Shown here piece by piece: positions 11,410-25,300 of a stretch of DNA of 64,000 nt. Position 1 is the first letter of the stretch; every line of letters starts with the position of its first letter. The position numbers and the translations under genes are program-made. The notes beneath the pieces were generated by a model. It saw nothing but the letters and a program-made list of their open reading frames with translations, did not search any database and was not told the DNA's origin. The stretch is from Pseudocercospora fijiensis CIRAD86 (Eukaryota; Ascomycota; Dothideomycetes; Mycosphaerellales; Mycosphaerellaceae): the NCBI RefSeq assembly GCF_000340215.1, contig NW_006921535.1, forward strand, positions 4,829,528 to 4,893,527, read 5' to 3'.

Positions 11410-14400
11410 GCCTTAATACCTCGTCGTTATCGTGTTAATCACTTTTGCTAGCGTCCTTTAGTAAAGATAGCGGCAATCGACTAATTAGCGTTAATTATAG
11501 AAGAAGGTCTATATCTAAGAGGCTATTAAATAGGTCCTTATTAACCTCGTATAGTGCGTCTTTATCTTTAGCCTAAGCAACAACGCCGTTACTATTAGGT
11601 AGACTATAGACTAGTAGAGCGTAGCCTTCGATAATAAGGCGAGGCCGATATAGAAGGTTAGTTATAGAAGCGATAGGTGCTAGTAGCAGTAGCAATAGAG
11701 CTAGAGCTATATAGAAGACTAGTTGCCGTAACGGCTTGTCGTTAATAACTCGCTACTTTGTAGTACGACGAGGTGTTAATTCAGCCTACGGAGCACTATT
11801 CTTGAACTACTAGTCTATCTAAGCGACTCGCGAGTTATAGCTAAGTGCTACAAAGTTGGTAACCTACTATAGAAGGGCCTTATATTGCTAACTGTCGGTA
11901 AGGTTAGAAGCCTACGAGTCGTAGAACCGGAAGAAGGCCTATAAGACTGCTTCTTGTATAGAATAGAAGTATTCCTTTACCTAGCGCTTCCGAGACACTC
12001 CTAGTGCCTTGTTAATATAGAAGACCTATACTAACTGCTCGTCTTTAATAATAAGCTTTATATTAAGCTAGTCGGAGTAGACAAGGTTACTGTTTAGACC
12101 TTAGAAGCGACTAATATAGAGGCTATAACGGTATAGTGTAAGGCGACTAATTGCTTCCTTATAAAAGCGCCAAATATGCTTACAAGGAAGGTAATAGCTG
12201 TGCTAGAAGTAATAGAAGCACTTAGTATATATATTGTCGTCCGTAGCCGGTAGAGCTATTCGCTAAGCAGGCTTGTTGTTGTCTATATCCTTATAGCACT
12301 ATATAAGCTTATCCGCTATTTTCTTCTATATAGAAAGAGGTAACCGTCGAAATTTAGAAGTCTTCTCTTAACGCTATATTAGAAGCTAGCTATTCTTATC
12401 GACAACGCTATTTTAACGGACGCGCTCGCGGATATAGTTATTAAGCTAAACGAGGTATAGGACGGTACCTAGAATAGTTAGTTGTTGTTATATAGAAGAG
12501 ACAAGAAGCCGTAGAAGTCTAAGAATAATACTAAAGGCTAAAAGCTAGCCTATTCTAAGGAATCCGCCCGTTCTAAGGAATGTAGTAGGACTCTATTCTT
12601 ATAGAATTCCGATAGCAATAGAAGAAGGGGACGAATACGTACCTCGCAAGCTCTATTTACGTATCTAACGCTTATCTCGGTGCTTTAAGTGTGTATAATA
12701 GCCCTCTAATAGACTAGTAGTGCGAACGGCTATTAAAATCGGGTCTCCGAGCCTTGCCTAAGTCGCCTAGCGATCGCTGTCGGAGGCCTTCCAATTAGCC
12801 TTTAAATAGGCTAATTCTTCACTCGATTTAGCCGTATTATAGGTCTTAAAGGCGGCTATTACTTAGTCAATAAAGTATTAGCATTCTTCTTAGTCTCGAG
12901 CGATAAACAGAGCCTTGCTTATTGCCTTTAAAACAGGTAGAAAGCGCTTAAAGTGCTTCTCGAGGGTCTTAATAAGGTGCCGTTAGCAGAGGCGTTAAAT
13001 AATACTGTAATCTCTAAGACCGTAACTAACTCCGAGCTGTTTACTTACTAAGTCGTTAGTTATTAACTATAGTAGTATCTAGGAAGATTGCTTAGTATAG
13101 TTAAAGTCGTCTTAGTCTTTAGCTTTAGAAGAATAGCGGTTGGCCTAGTTAAAGAAGAAGTACTTCCTATAGCTATTAAAACCGGTTATCTAGTGTTTGT
13201 AGTCTAATTTAGCTATTTCTCGAAGGCTCGAGATTGCCTTCTTAATTAGGTATACTTACTCGCAATCTATAAGGAAGTAAGCCGCTAGAAGCTACTCTAG
13301 GTAGTTATTACGGACGTATATAGTTAAGAGAGGCTATTTAAGCCTATTAGTAAGGTATATAGAATCTAGTAAGAATAAGGACCTATAGTTGCGAAGGGCT
13401 CGAAGTTGCTAGTTTGCCGCCTAAATTAGGCCTCTATAGACGAGTCTATCGCTTCTACGAGATTCAATTATCTCTATAAAGCTACTTCTACTACTGAATT
13501 TCGCAGACAAGTACTTATAAGCCTACTATAACTGCTCCTCGATAGCTAGTTTAGTACCTTGTCTTCGCTTGTTACTTAGTCGCTTTAGACCTTCTCGATT
13601 AGCGCTAGAAATACGGTCTCGAGTAATGCTAACCGTACTAGTATTATACTAAATTTGCCTCTGTTTAGGCCTTCGCATTTCTTTAACTAACTAAGCGACT
13701 AACGTTAAGCTACCTCGAGAAGCGATTAGGTCCTTCTATACCGCCTTTACGCTATCGTTAGTTTATAAAGAATCGACGAATTCGAGACTATACGAGTAGC
13801 GGTTAGTAAGCGGCTTTAATACTACGTAGACTAGCCTTATAACCGTCAAATTCGCACTTAGAGTCGAAGGCAGCTCGGCCGGCACGCAGTTATCGAGAAA
13901 CTCGCCTATTTCGCGATTTAGTCGCTTCTCGTAGACCTTAATAATTACTAACTTCGCGTAACAGTCGTGTATATACATCGTACGCGCTACGCGCTATCGC
14001 TAAGGCCTTCTACGCTTAAAAACAACCTCTCTACTGTCTACGCGATTATAGTCTATATAGCGCTTATAGATACGATACTCGAAGCCGAGTCGGCGATACA
14101 ACCGACCTTGCGAGTCCTTTAATAGCTTATTCGGTCGATTCTTACAATACTATACATTAGTTACGAAATAGCGGTATTTGTCGTATTCGAAGCCTTCTAT
14201 CCGTAGACCCTCGCACGCCTAAACACTACTAAACTCGGTTATAAGAGGGTGGAAGAACAGGCGCCTTCGGTTATATATATTTAGTAGAAATAGGCTCTTA
14301 AACTATATACTAATTCAGCGCTATTCTCGACCTTACCGACCTTATATACGTACCCGCCGCTCTACCTCTAGCTTAGTAAGCAACGCTTCTATATCCTTAG

Positions 14401-14470
14401 GAGGCAGGTGTTTCTTATATATCGTAAAGAGCGTAGAATTTAGCGACAGTAAGGTCGAAACAAGCGCGAT
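11410..14470 (-). pseudogene. Mutator-like (MULE) transposase relic
   Basis: A long minus-strand reading runs from about 14400 to 11450. The middle part holds a MULE-type signature: ITND at about 13065 (the catalytic Asp region), then an L-C-x-RHLIKTLEKHF block at 12982-12949 matching the family's conserved C-x-x-H. RTTSLLEGYYTHLK follows at about 12730-12685, matching the RTTSxxEuxHxxLK motif. Upstream, a 71-codon stop-free piece (13978-13763) belongs to the same frame, and VFYINKALGVSRKRQ (about 12010) lies near the C-terminus. RIP is lighter here than in the Gypsy elements. Terminal inverted repeats were not found. The N-terminal half is not one I recognise, so family assignment rests on the central motifs. 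Confidence 0.5.
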
Positions 14471-14931
14471 ACGTAACCGCGAGGAAGAGATAGAACAGGT
14501 CGATAAATAAGAGGTAGAAATAGCCTCTAAATAAGGTCTAGTTTGGCTTTATTCTCGACTCCTTATTTATAGGCCTATACTATACGATTACAAGGCTTCA
14601 AATTGGCTCTAATAACGATAGCTTAGCGGTCTATATATGGCCTGTAAACAACTATAGAAGTAGTTAAGCGGCCTTGCAAACCTAGCCGCCGTAGCGGCGC
14701 GATCTATACCCTTATATAGGTTGATATACTTACACCTAGGAAAGTCTTAGAGATAAATCGGACTATAACGCCCTATAGGTCGAATTAGAGATAGAGGGCG
14801 AGCGCGCCGCGCGTCTTGCCGATATTAAGAAGGCCTTAAATACTAAGCTTAATTAGTATAAAAAGAAGTTTAAGAATAAGGACGATAAGGGTTATAATAT
14901 ATATAGTAACTGCCTCTAGCCGGACTTCGCC
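14471..14931. other. Inter-element spacer
   Basis: Between the Mutator-like relic and the 5' LTR I see no gene, repeat or terminal structure I can support. It may include the unrecognised end of the Mutator-like element. Confidence 0.4.
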
Positions 14932-15106
14932 TATAAAGGGCTACGCCCTAGATATAAGGCACTAGCTTTAGGTATTCGGCCTATGCGATTCTAACCTACC
15001 GCTTAGCGCTTAGCGTACTATATAAAACTATTCGGATTTACGTAGATAGACTTAGCTCCTTATCGAACCTATTAACTCTTATATCTAGTATCTACGTACG
15101 CGTTAC
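14932..15106 (+). repeat. 5' LTR of the Gypsy element
   Basis: It begins tataaagggctacg and ends acgcgttac, and aligns end to end with 21632-21806 without length change. Most differences are transitions of the RIP type. The expected TG...CA ends may have been lost by C-to-T change. Confidence 0.85.
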
Positions 15107-15129
15107 TTCGTAATATTAGGTTCGATCTT

Positions 15130-16430
15130 TATTATAGAAAACGTAGAGGTTCGTTAGGAACCTAAGTAAGACGTCTAGGGGAACGCTACCCCTACCCTAC
15201 TAGAGATATCTAGGGAAGAAATTTATCGCGCCTTTAAAAGTCTCTATACTAGGTAATAAACGATAGAAGCCGAGCTATAAGCTACTCGCTCCGCGCTCTA
15301 ATACGTAGAGGTATCTCGTTAGGCTAGGTCTACCGGTACTAATATAATATAAGACTAGCCTACGAACGAAATCCTAAAAGGGCTCCTAGAAACCCTCTTA
15401 GCTACTAGCTAGAACGTAACGGCGTTACGCGAGTAGAAGCTACTATCGTAGGATAGGAAGGCTAAGTCGTTCCGAGACTACCTACTACGACTAAAGAGCT
15501 CGTACCGGGTTCGCTCCGGATTAAAACCGAAGCTCTCCGAGGATTACTACTAGGATACTATCTATTATACTCTATTAGCGAAAGAACGCGCTAGGATACG
15601 CTACTTCTAGGAAATAGGAAGCTCTATAAAAGGAAAGAACCCTAAGGCTTTCTTCTAGTAACTCGAAGACGTCTTCGTAGATATTAATAAAGCCGCGAAA
15701 GCGCTAGAGTAACTCTAAGCTCTAAAATATTCCTAGGAACAATCTTAGTACGAATGTTAGCTAGAATTCGACGGTCTCCTACTAAGTATAGCTAGAGACT
15801 AGTAGACCGACGATACTAAGATCGGGTATCTAAAGAATCCCTTCTCGAACGCGGCTAAGACCTATACTCCCGCCGTTCTAAAAATAAAGAAGTACTACTT
15901 CTACTCGAGGAGTCGAACGAATTATAACGAACCTTAAAACGACCGACTAGTTTAAATAAGCCGCTAAATACTAGTAAAAAAGAAAAAAGGAAGCTATAAA
16001 TACAACGGTAGTTATCCTACTTTATACGGCTCCTATAGCGAACCCGAAGACCGACTCTAACGGTAATATAGTTATAAACCCCGCTTAAACGAATACGTTC
16101 TATAAGAGGAACCGTAGAGGCTAATAAGGAATATTAGGGAAGCCTAGAGCTAAATAGGTCGACTCTATATAAAGAGAGAAATATAAGGAGAAGAGGCTCT
16201 ACTTCCGCTACGGAACGAGCGGATACTGTATTCGCGATTGCCTATATATACCGGCGGTTTAGCTAACTAAGATTAGCGTCGCCTCTATAAAGCCTATACT
16301 AGAGAACGTAGAAGAACCGTTAGACTTAGATAGTTTCGACTCGGGAAAAGAGTAACTCTCGCTTATAGTTAGAAGTCGAAAGTAGGTAAAGTATAGGTAA
16401 AGAAATAGAAAGAAGTTAAAAGGGATATAA
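15130..16430 (+). pseudogene. Gypsy gag-like protein with CCHC zinc knuckle
   Basis: Gag packages the element RNA. The plus-strand reading shows a helical gag core (about 15360-15720, with EQKLLSQDRKAKSFRDYLL). At 16197-16245 there is a knuckle, F-R-Y-GTSGYCIRDCL, which matches C-x2-C-x4-H-x4-C with two Cys/His positions now Tyr. TGC-to-TAC and CAC-to-TAC changes are RIP products. Stops are at former Gln/Trp codons throughout. Confidence 0.7.
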
Positions 16431-16439
16431 ACGGGAGCC

Positions 16440-19400
16440 TTATATATACCGATATAGTCCTCGAAAATAACGTCGGAACTTCTACTCTTATCGATTAAGG
16501 ATACTAGTACTACGCTATAATTAACGTAGGCCTAGCTAAAGGCCTCGGGCTTAGCTATATTAGCTATAGATCCTAAGTAGTAAGGGGAGCGTCGTTTATA
16601 ATATAGGACGCGAAAATTATTAGAGTCGTCGCCTTCTAAATAGAAATTAATAGGCTCCTATAGACGGTATACGCTTATATCGTACTAGGACTAGCCTTCC
16701 TATATATCTTAGAGAACCTATAGAAGATAAATAATAAGGTTAGGACTACGCCTAAGAAGCGATAGTACTATTATAGGAGGGCTCGGTATTAGGTTAAAGA
16801 GGGGCGCTATTACTAGGAATTCGACGACTACGAAATATCGCTACGATTAACGCTATAAGAAGCCTACTTACCGCGACGATCGCCGAGGATATTAAGAAAG
16901 CCCTAAAGACGAAAGAATATCTAACGATTAAGGAACTAAGGAAGGAACTACCCCTAGAGGTTCGAGATATAGCTACGCTATTTTATTAAAAAGAAGCCGA
17001 TAAGTTAGCGCCCTACTACCCTAGTATCGACTATATAATAGAACTCTATAAGAAACTAGATAGGTCCTAGCTATAGCTCCCCTAGGGACCGCTCTATAGT
17101 ATATCGAAATAAGAGCTCTTCTACGAAAGTTACTCGACGAGCTCCTATAGAAGGGGTTTATAAGACCTACGAACTCCGAAGTAGCGGCGCTCGTACTATT
17201 TGTTAAGAAACCTAGCAGAGGACTCCGGTTCTGCTACGACTATAGAGCGCTTAATACGCTTACGAAGTACAATAGATACCCTCTCCTACTAATCCTATAT
17301 ACTATAAGGAACCTAATAGAAGCCCGATAGTTAACGAAGGTCGACGTAGTATCGGCTTTTTATAAGATAAGGATAGTAAAAGGATACGAGTACAAAACGG
17401 CCTTCTATACTAGACTTAGGTCGTTAGAATATTTGGTATACCCTTTTAGTTTATCCAGGGCCCCGGCGATATTTTAATAGTATATTAATACTCTCCTATA
17501 GGAGTATCTAGACGATTTTGCTTCGGTATATATAGACGATATAGTAATCTACTCTAGCGGTACGAGAGAAGATTACTTCTATAAGGTAAAGGCCGTTCTT
17601 AAGAAACTTTAGAATAGAGGCCTTTACTTAGACTTAAAGAAGAGCGAATTCGCCTAGAAGAAGATTAAGTATTAAGGGTTTATTGTCTATACTAACAGAG
17701 GAGGAGTATTAGCCGACCCTAAGAAGGTAGAAGCCGTATAGAAGTAGATAGTATCTAAAACCTAAAAGGAAGTTCGCCGATTCTTAGGATTTGTAAACTA
17801 CTACGATATATTTATATCGAACTACTCTAAGATCTCTATACTATTAACCGCGCTTACTAGGAAAGGTACCCCGTTCTCTACGCCGTATAAATAAGTGGGA
17901 TAAGGCGTTCGAGGCGCTAAAAGACAAGTTCTACTATACCCCGGTACTTACCTAGTAGGACCCGTTCTTTCTAATCTTTTTTAAGACGGATTATAGTAGG
18001 TTCGCGATTAGGGGCGCGCTTATTTAAGAGAAGCCGGGATCCGAAGGCCTATAGGCTTCTTCTTAAAGAAGCTAAACAAGGCGGAGATTAACTACGATAT
18101 CTATAATAGAAAAATACTCGTAGTTATATCTAGTATTAAGTTTTAGCCTTTTAGGATTCCGAGCTAAAGTCGTATAGACCCTTTACTATTTAGATAGACT
18201 ATAAGAACTTAGAATACTTTATAGTAAAGCGCTAACTGTCCGAGAGATGGATCCGCTAGTAGAAAGAACTAGCTAAGTACTAGTTTACCCTAGTTTACCG
18301 GCTAGGAGTATAGGCAATCTTCCTAAATATCCTATCGAGAAGGGAATAAGATACGCTAGGCTAAGATAACAAACTCTTACGGTTCCGAAGGCTCCTAGAG
18401 CCGGATCTCTTTCCGAACTAGTCGGAAAACGTATAAACCTATAGCGCTACGATTCGAAACTTCCTATATATATCTAAGGTAAGTCTATTATCCCTACTCG
18501 CGAACGAAATAGAGCCTATACGACCCCCGCTAGAAGGCGCTAAACTATTCTAGGACCTAGAAATAAACGAACTATAGAAGAGTATAGTAGAGAAAGATAC
18601 GGTATACTAGACGGTACTATAGAAAGTCCGAGAGGAATCTAGGTTATTATAGCTAGAAATTATAGCGAAAATTTAGATCGGAGACTATACGATAGACTCT
18701 AAAAGGTTCCTCCGCTACTATAGCAAGCGCTAGGTCTTAGGAGCTCTAGCTATAATAGAGGCCGAATATAAAGATATAGGAACTAAGGAACTCTAATAGG
18801 ATATATTACGTACGAAGATTATCTAGTCGATCTACGATTTACCGCTTTACGGCTACCGTAGCCGGGATTCTACCGCTTCTATACTAGGTCGCGACTTTTA
18901 CTAGCCGCTATAGTTGAAACAGGTATAGCAATTCCTACGAAACTATAATTACTATAGACGTAATAAGATATAGAGAGAATACAAATATAGCCTCCTAAAG
19001 CTACTCCCGGTCCCCGACTATTTCTTCTAGGAAATCTCGATAGACTTTATAGCTAACCTCCCCGAATCCGATAGTAATTATTACCTTTAGGCAATTAAGG
19101 ACCGCCTTAGCAAATAGATCGCCCTAATTAGTACCCCCTTTATAAAAGTAGAGGAATACGCGGTTTTATTCCTAAAATACTAGGTTAGATATTACAGACT
19201 ACCCTAGGCGATTGCTAGCGATAGAGGTACGAATTAGACGAGTATATTCTAGAAAGAAATATATAGGCTCCTTAGCGTAAAACAGAGGATAAGCTCCGCT
19301 TACTCCCTATAAACCGACGGAGGCCCGGAATACGCGAATTAGGATATATAGGTATACCTTAGGAACTATATTAACTAAATATAGTCCGACTAGAACTAAT

Positions 19401-20149
19401 AGTTACCTACGATAGAACTAGCGTTTAACGGAAGGCACTAAACGGGGTTAGAAATAGGCTCCTTCTTCGCGACTTATAGATACGAGTCTACGTCTCCCGT
19501 AGCGCTAGACGAGGACCCTACTATCGATAGACGGTTAAACGTAGTAAAGCGAGCGGAGGAATTTATAGATAAAACTAAGAATATCTTAGACCTACATTAA
19601 GTATAGATAGCGGAGGTAGCGTAAAAATAGGAGGATAGCGTAAACAAAACTAGGACCCTAGCTCCGGTATACTAAGTCGGGGATAAGGTCTAGCTCGACC
19701 TAAGGAATTACTAGACTAATAGGCCTAAGAAGAGCCTAGACTTAGAATATACCAAGTATACGGTCGGAGAAGTATTATTACCGGTATTAGTACGACCCTC
19801 TAGGATTCTAAGTAACATTTACCCTATATTCTATACTAACCTTCTACGACTAGCGAGTAAAGACCCCCTACTAGGGTAGGAAATCGATAACGAATAGCCG
19901 GACCCTATATTATTCGAGACGTACGAAGAGTAGTAGGTCGAAGAAATCCTATATATATAGAAAAGGAAACGAGATAGAGGGCGAGAAGCACTTATAAAAT
20001 AGACTAGTTACTATAAACCTACCTAGGAAACCCTAGAAAATATCGCGGATACTATAGCGCTAGACGATTTCGAAGCGAAATATAGAGAGATTAAGATAAA
20101 CGATAGACTATTAGGAGACTAGGAGAAGAAAGGGCAACGGAGAAAATAA
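16440..20149 (+). pseudogene. Gypsy pol polyprotein (PR-RT-RNaseH-IN)
   Basis: Domain order is visible. The protease active site lies at about 16486 (TLID followed by a former Gln/Ser codon and G). The reverse transcriptase runs from about 17150, with RFCYDY and the intact catalytic YIDDIVIY at 17525-17555. RNase H has FKTDYSRFAIRGALIQ at about 17980. The integrase has DRLSKQIALI (about 19100), a second Asp in ASDRGTNQT (about 19215), and QTDGGPEYANQD at about 19310. The reading frame shifts once near 17890. The C-terminus ends with a TAA at 20147-20149 after a basic tail. More than a dozen TAG/TAA codons replace Gln or Trp, so no functional protein is possible. Confidence 0.88.
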
Positions 20150-21631
<1,482 letters not shown>

Positions 21632-21806
21632 TATAAAGGGCTACGTCCTAGGTAGAAGGCACTAGCCTTAGGCATTAGGCCTATACAATTCTAACCTACC
21701 GCTTAGCGCTTAGCGTACCGTATAAAACTATTCGGATTTACGTAGATAGACTTAGCTCCGTATGAAACCTATTAAGTCTTATATCTAGTATCTACGTACG
21801 CGTTAC
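21632..21806 (+). repeat. 3' LTR of the Gypsy element
   Basis: Direct repeat of 14932-15106, the same 175-bp length. The shared core includes cttagcgcttagcgta and ctattcggatttacgtagat. Confidence 0.85.
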
Positions 21807-24800
21807 CTCCCTATAATATCGTCTCTTCTAAGAATAAGTACGATTTTAACGCCGACGAGGAAAAGCCTACTAAAGCGAGAAAGAAGGCTATCCTCGGCGC
21901 GCGTATAGTATTACGAGCTAATTAGCTTATCGGTATACTATCTAACGGACTAGCAGTATACCTCGTATCGGTCTAGCTATCGTATTCTAACCTTAACGAA
22001 TTTAAGACGGCGCTTATTAACCTAGATACTATATACGGCTCTAAAAAATACGTAAATTAGTAGTACGCTCCTCCCGGCGAATGGCCTGAGGCGACTTAGA
22101 AGAGTATAAGCGAGATCTACCCTCCTATATAGATAAAGAAAGGCTAGAGTAAACTAAAGAACCCTTACTACGGCGCTAATATACGCTTACTCGAGTAGGC
22201 GACCGACGGTAGTAAGCTACTATATAATATTAACTTAGACAGTTTCTCTATAGACAACTCTATTATATACGTCCCTAAGATTCTAGAAAACTTTACTATA
22301 CCGAGCTACGCCGTCCTAAGATACGAGCGTAATAGTTTTACTTATATAACGGCTTTTTATAGGACTTACTAAGGCGAAATAAGGCCTATTACTATCGCCT
22401 ACTACGCGCTAGTATACTAGAATACCGAGGGAGCGTACTATCTAGAAAACTACCTAGAGGTAGCGGATTGTTTCGCCGGATTAATAGCCGATATATTCTA
22501 GTTCTATAAGATAGATCTAAAATAGCGAATTGCCGCGACCTTAAGTCTATACTCGAGATCTTCCTAGAACCCTTCCTAGCGCTAATCCTATAAGACGAGT
22601 CGCTAGAGATATAGCGCTTAATATATATATAGCTAATCGTAGCGCTTATAGGCGACGAGAAGTAGTAATCGGAATATAGCAATATTACTAAGGATTTCGA
22701 GCGCGTTATCTATACCCTTTAGATATAGTTAGGCCGTTTCCCGGCTAGCCTATACGTCCTACTTATAGACCTCATACTTAGCCTTATATCGACTACCTAA
22801 GGTATAATCTTCTAGGATATTCCTCCGGCCTACTATAAGGAGAAGGCTAAAATAATAATAAAGGACGGAAATTAACGCCTAGCGACGCTATTATATCCCG
22901 ACTATATAAAATAGAAGAAAGTAATTAACTAAAGAATATCTACGTAGACTAAGAAATTTAAGTCTAAACTCTAAAAGCAAAAGGCTTAAGAGTAGGCTAA
23001 CGTAAAGGCTTAGAAAGTGGCCTAAAAAGCCGTAAAAGTATAGGAAGCCGCCTCTATCTTAATTACTCGAAAGCGTAAGGAAGCGCCGACGTCGGCCCTA
23101 GCTACTACTAAAAAGGCTAAGTCTACTAAGACTAACGACGGCGAGGCTATCGGCCTAGGAAGTAGTAAAAAGGCTATATCTATAGCAAGTAGCGAAAAGG
23201 CTAAATATACTAAGGCCCCTACTAAAAAGGCTATAATAGCTAGATAGGCTAAGACTACTAAAGCTCTAGCCGCGGAATCCGCTAAGTTAACTAAGGCGCC
23301 GGAGAAAGTGCCCGATAAGAAAGAATAACTTAAGCTCGAGTAAGACTATAGTTCGCGTAGATAACGAGATCTCGCTATAAATAGTAGACGCCGCTATCTA
23401 TATAAGCCTACTCCTCTAAGGACTCCTTACGGATTCGACGATCCGCCTACCTATAAGCCGTTTTAGTTTCCTAAGACTAATAATAGCCTTCCGTAATATA
23501 GACTCTAGGCGAGTCGTACCTAGTAATAAGCTACGTCTATTAAGGGAGTAAGAGAAAGATTTTATCCGTCGCTTCGCTACTTTTTATAAGCTTAATACCG
23601 ATAGTAGCTAGCTTATCTTTACTATATTCCTATATAAAGGATAGAAAGCCTACCTCTATTATCTAACCCTAGTCGCGTTAAACTTTAACTATAAGTACGG
23701 AAACATTTACTACTAAATCTCCTATATACTTATATCTACTTAGGATAAGATCGATAAAGTTAGTAAATCCGACCCTTTTCTAAATCGAGATTTCGTTACT
23801 AGTATATCTAAAGACGATAGAGATATAGATATCTAATAGATATCTTCTATAATTAGACGAACTAGATACTAAGTTACGTCCCTAAATAGATAATATACGT
23901 CCTTAAATAAAGATCCGGCCGCTTAGTCCTTTATCTAATAAGTTAGCTCCTTATATTAGCGGTACCTTTATTACTAAAGGCGGCCGTCCTCCGGTACTAG
24001 ATAAAGGCGCTCGTTTTAATAGATAGGAATAAGGAGATCGGTTCTATACCCCGGCCTAGTATTATTTACTATAAGGCCGCCGACGACGTTAGATAGCTAC
24101 TTAAATTCTTTGTATAGGAACTCGACGACCGAAGCGGCGATAAGTAGCCGCTATAGTAAGTCTTAACTAATAGAAACGGATACTCTAGGTCTACTATAGA
24201 CAACTCCTTTCGGTCTCTTAAGGAAGACGTTCTCGATAAGCTTATAGGCGTAAAATAGTTATATTTCGTAGAGCTAATATACGCCGGCCTCGTAAAGATA
24301 GTCTAGTAATTTCCGCCGGAGCCTACGTCTATTAATGATAGTAGCAATAAGGATAATAAGAATAAGAATCGTCCTTTACTAGTTAAGGCGCTATAGGATT
24401 ATAGATAGGACGACCTCCCTATTCGAGAAGCCTTAGCTATACTATAGGGGAATTAGTAGGAAAATACCGATCTATAAGAGTTTAAGTAATTCGTCGGCCT
24501 CCTTACAAAAGCCGTCGGCGACGCGCTCGAGGACTACGGTTACGATTAAATTTTAAATAAGAAAGAGCTTACCGAGCTAGACGCCGACGATAAAGCGTAG
24601 GATAGTAAATATATTATATTATATAAGATATTCGATCTACTAGAGGAGAATTTTAAAGAGGTCGTAGACTATAGTAACTAATTCGACTAGGAGGGTACTA
24701 CCTAGGAGGGTAAATTCAACTCTACTAATTTCGAAGATATTATAGAGTTTGTAGGTACGCTCGCCTATTTATAGAAAGAAGATAGTACTATTAACTACGA

Positions 24801-25300
24801 TAACGAAGACAAGTAAGTCCTAAGTCTACCCCTAATTAGTAACTCTATCTAGCGTATATCTAAAGAGCCGAACTCCGCTATAAATACGATCGAGGCTATA
24901 AAAGACCTACCTCTACTATAGTTCCTTAATTAAAACGAAAGCGATATCTTTAAACTACTTACTACGCTCTATAGATTAGTACGAGTAAGCGGCGATAAGG
25001 GTCTACGTAAGGCGCTAGGAAAGCTTATCTTAGTAGCTTCTAATAGTCTATATCCTACTAATAAGAAGAAGGGCCTCCGCTTTCTAGAGCTACGCCCTCT
25101 AGGCCTCTATAGTAAAGAGTACCTAATAACGAGTATCCTAGAGACCCCCTAGTTAGCGAATAGTAGTATTTCTTATACTCTCGCGCTAAACGATCTAGCT
25201 CGAGGAAATAGGATATTAAGCATTAGCGGGTAGGAAAAAATTAGGATAATAGAGCGAAAGATAGGGGCATATAGCCTAAAATTTCTTTTATTATATATAT
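21807..25300 (+). other. Unidentified RIP-degraded coding-like block
   Basis: Plus-strand frames remain protein-like over long stretches once TAG/TAA are read as Gln/Trp. A first part at about 22230-22500 includes DSFSIDNSIIYVPKIL. A Lys/Ala-rich low-complexity part lies at about 22940-23330. A second globular part (about 23500-23850) includes KLNTDSSQLIFTIFLYKG, and another follows at about 24700-25200. I recognise no family. These may be host genes or unclassified transposon genes. The minus-strand open stretch at 22392-22682 looks like a shadow. Confidence 0.3.

Noticed and set aside
22392..22682. 96-codon minus-strand open frame
   Set aside because: Antisense to a longer protein-like plus-strand reading. 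Ser/Arg/Ile-rich composition is as expected from complementing TpA-rich DNA.
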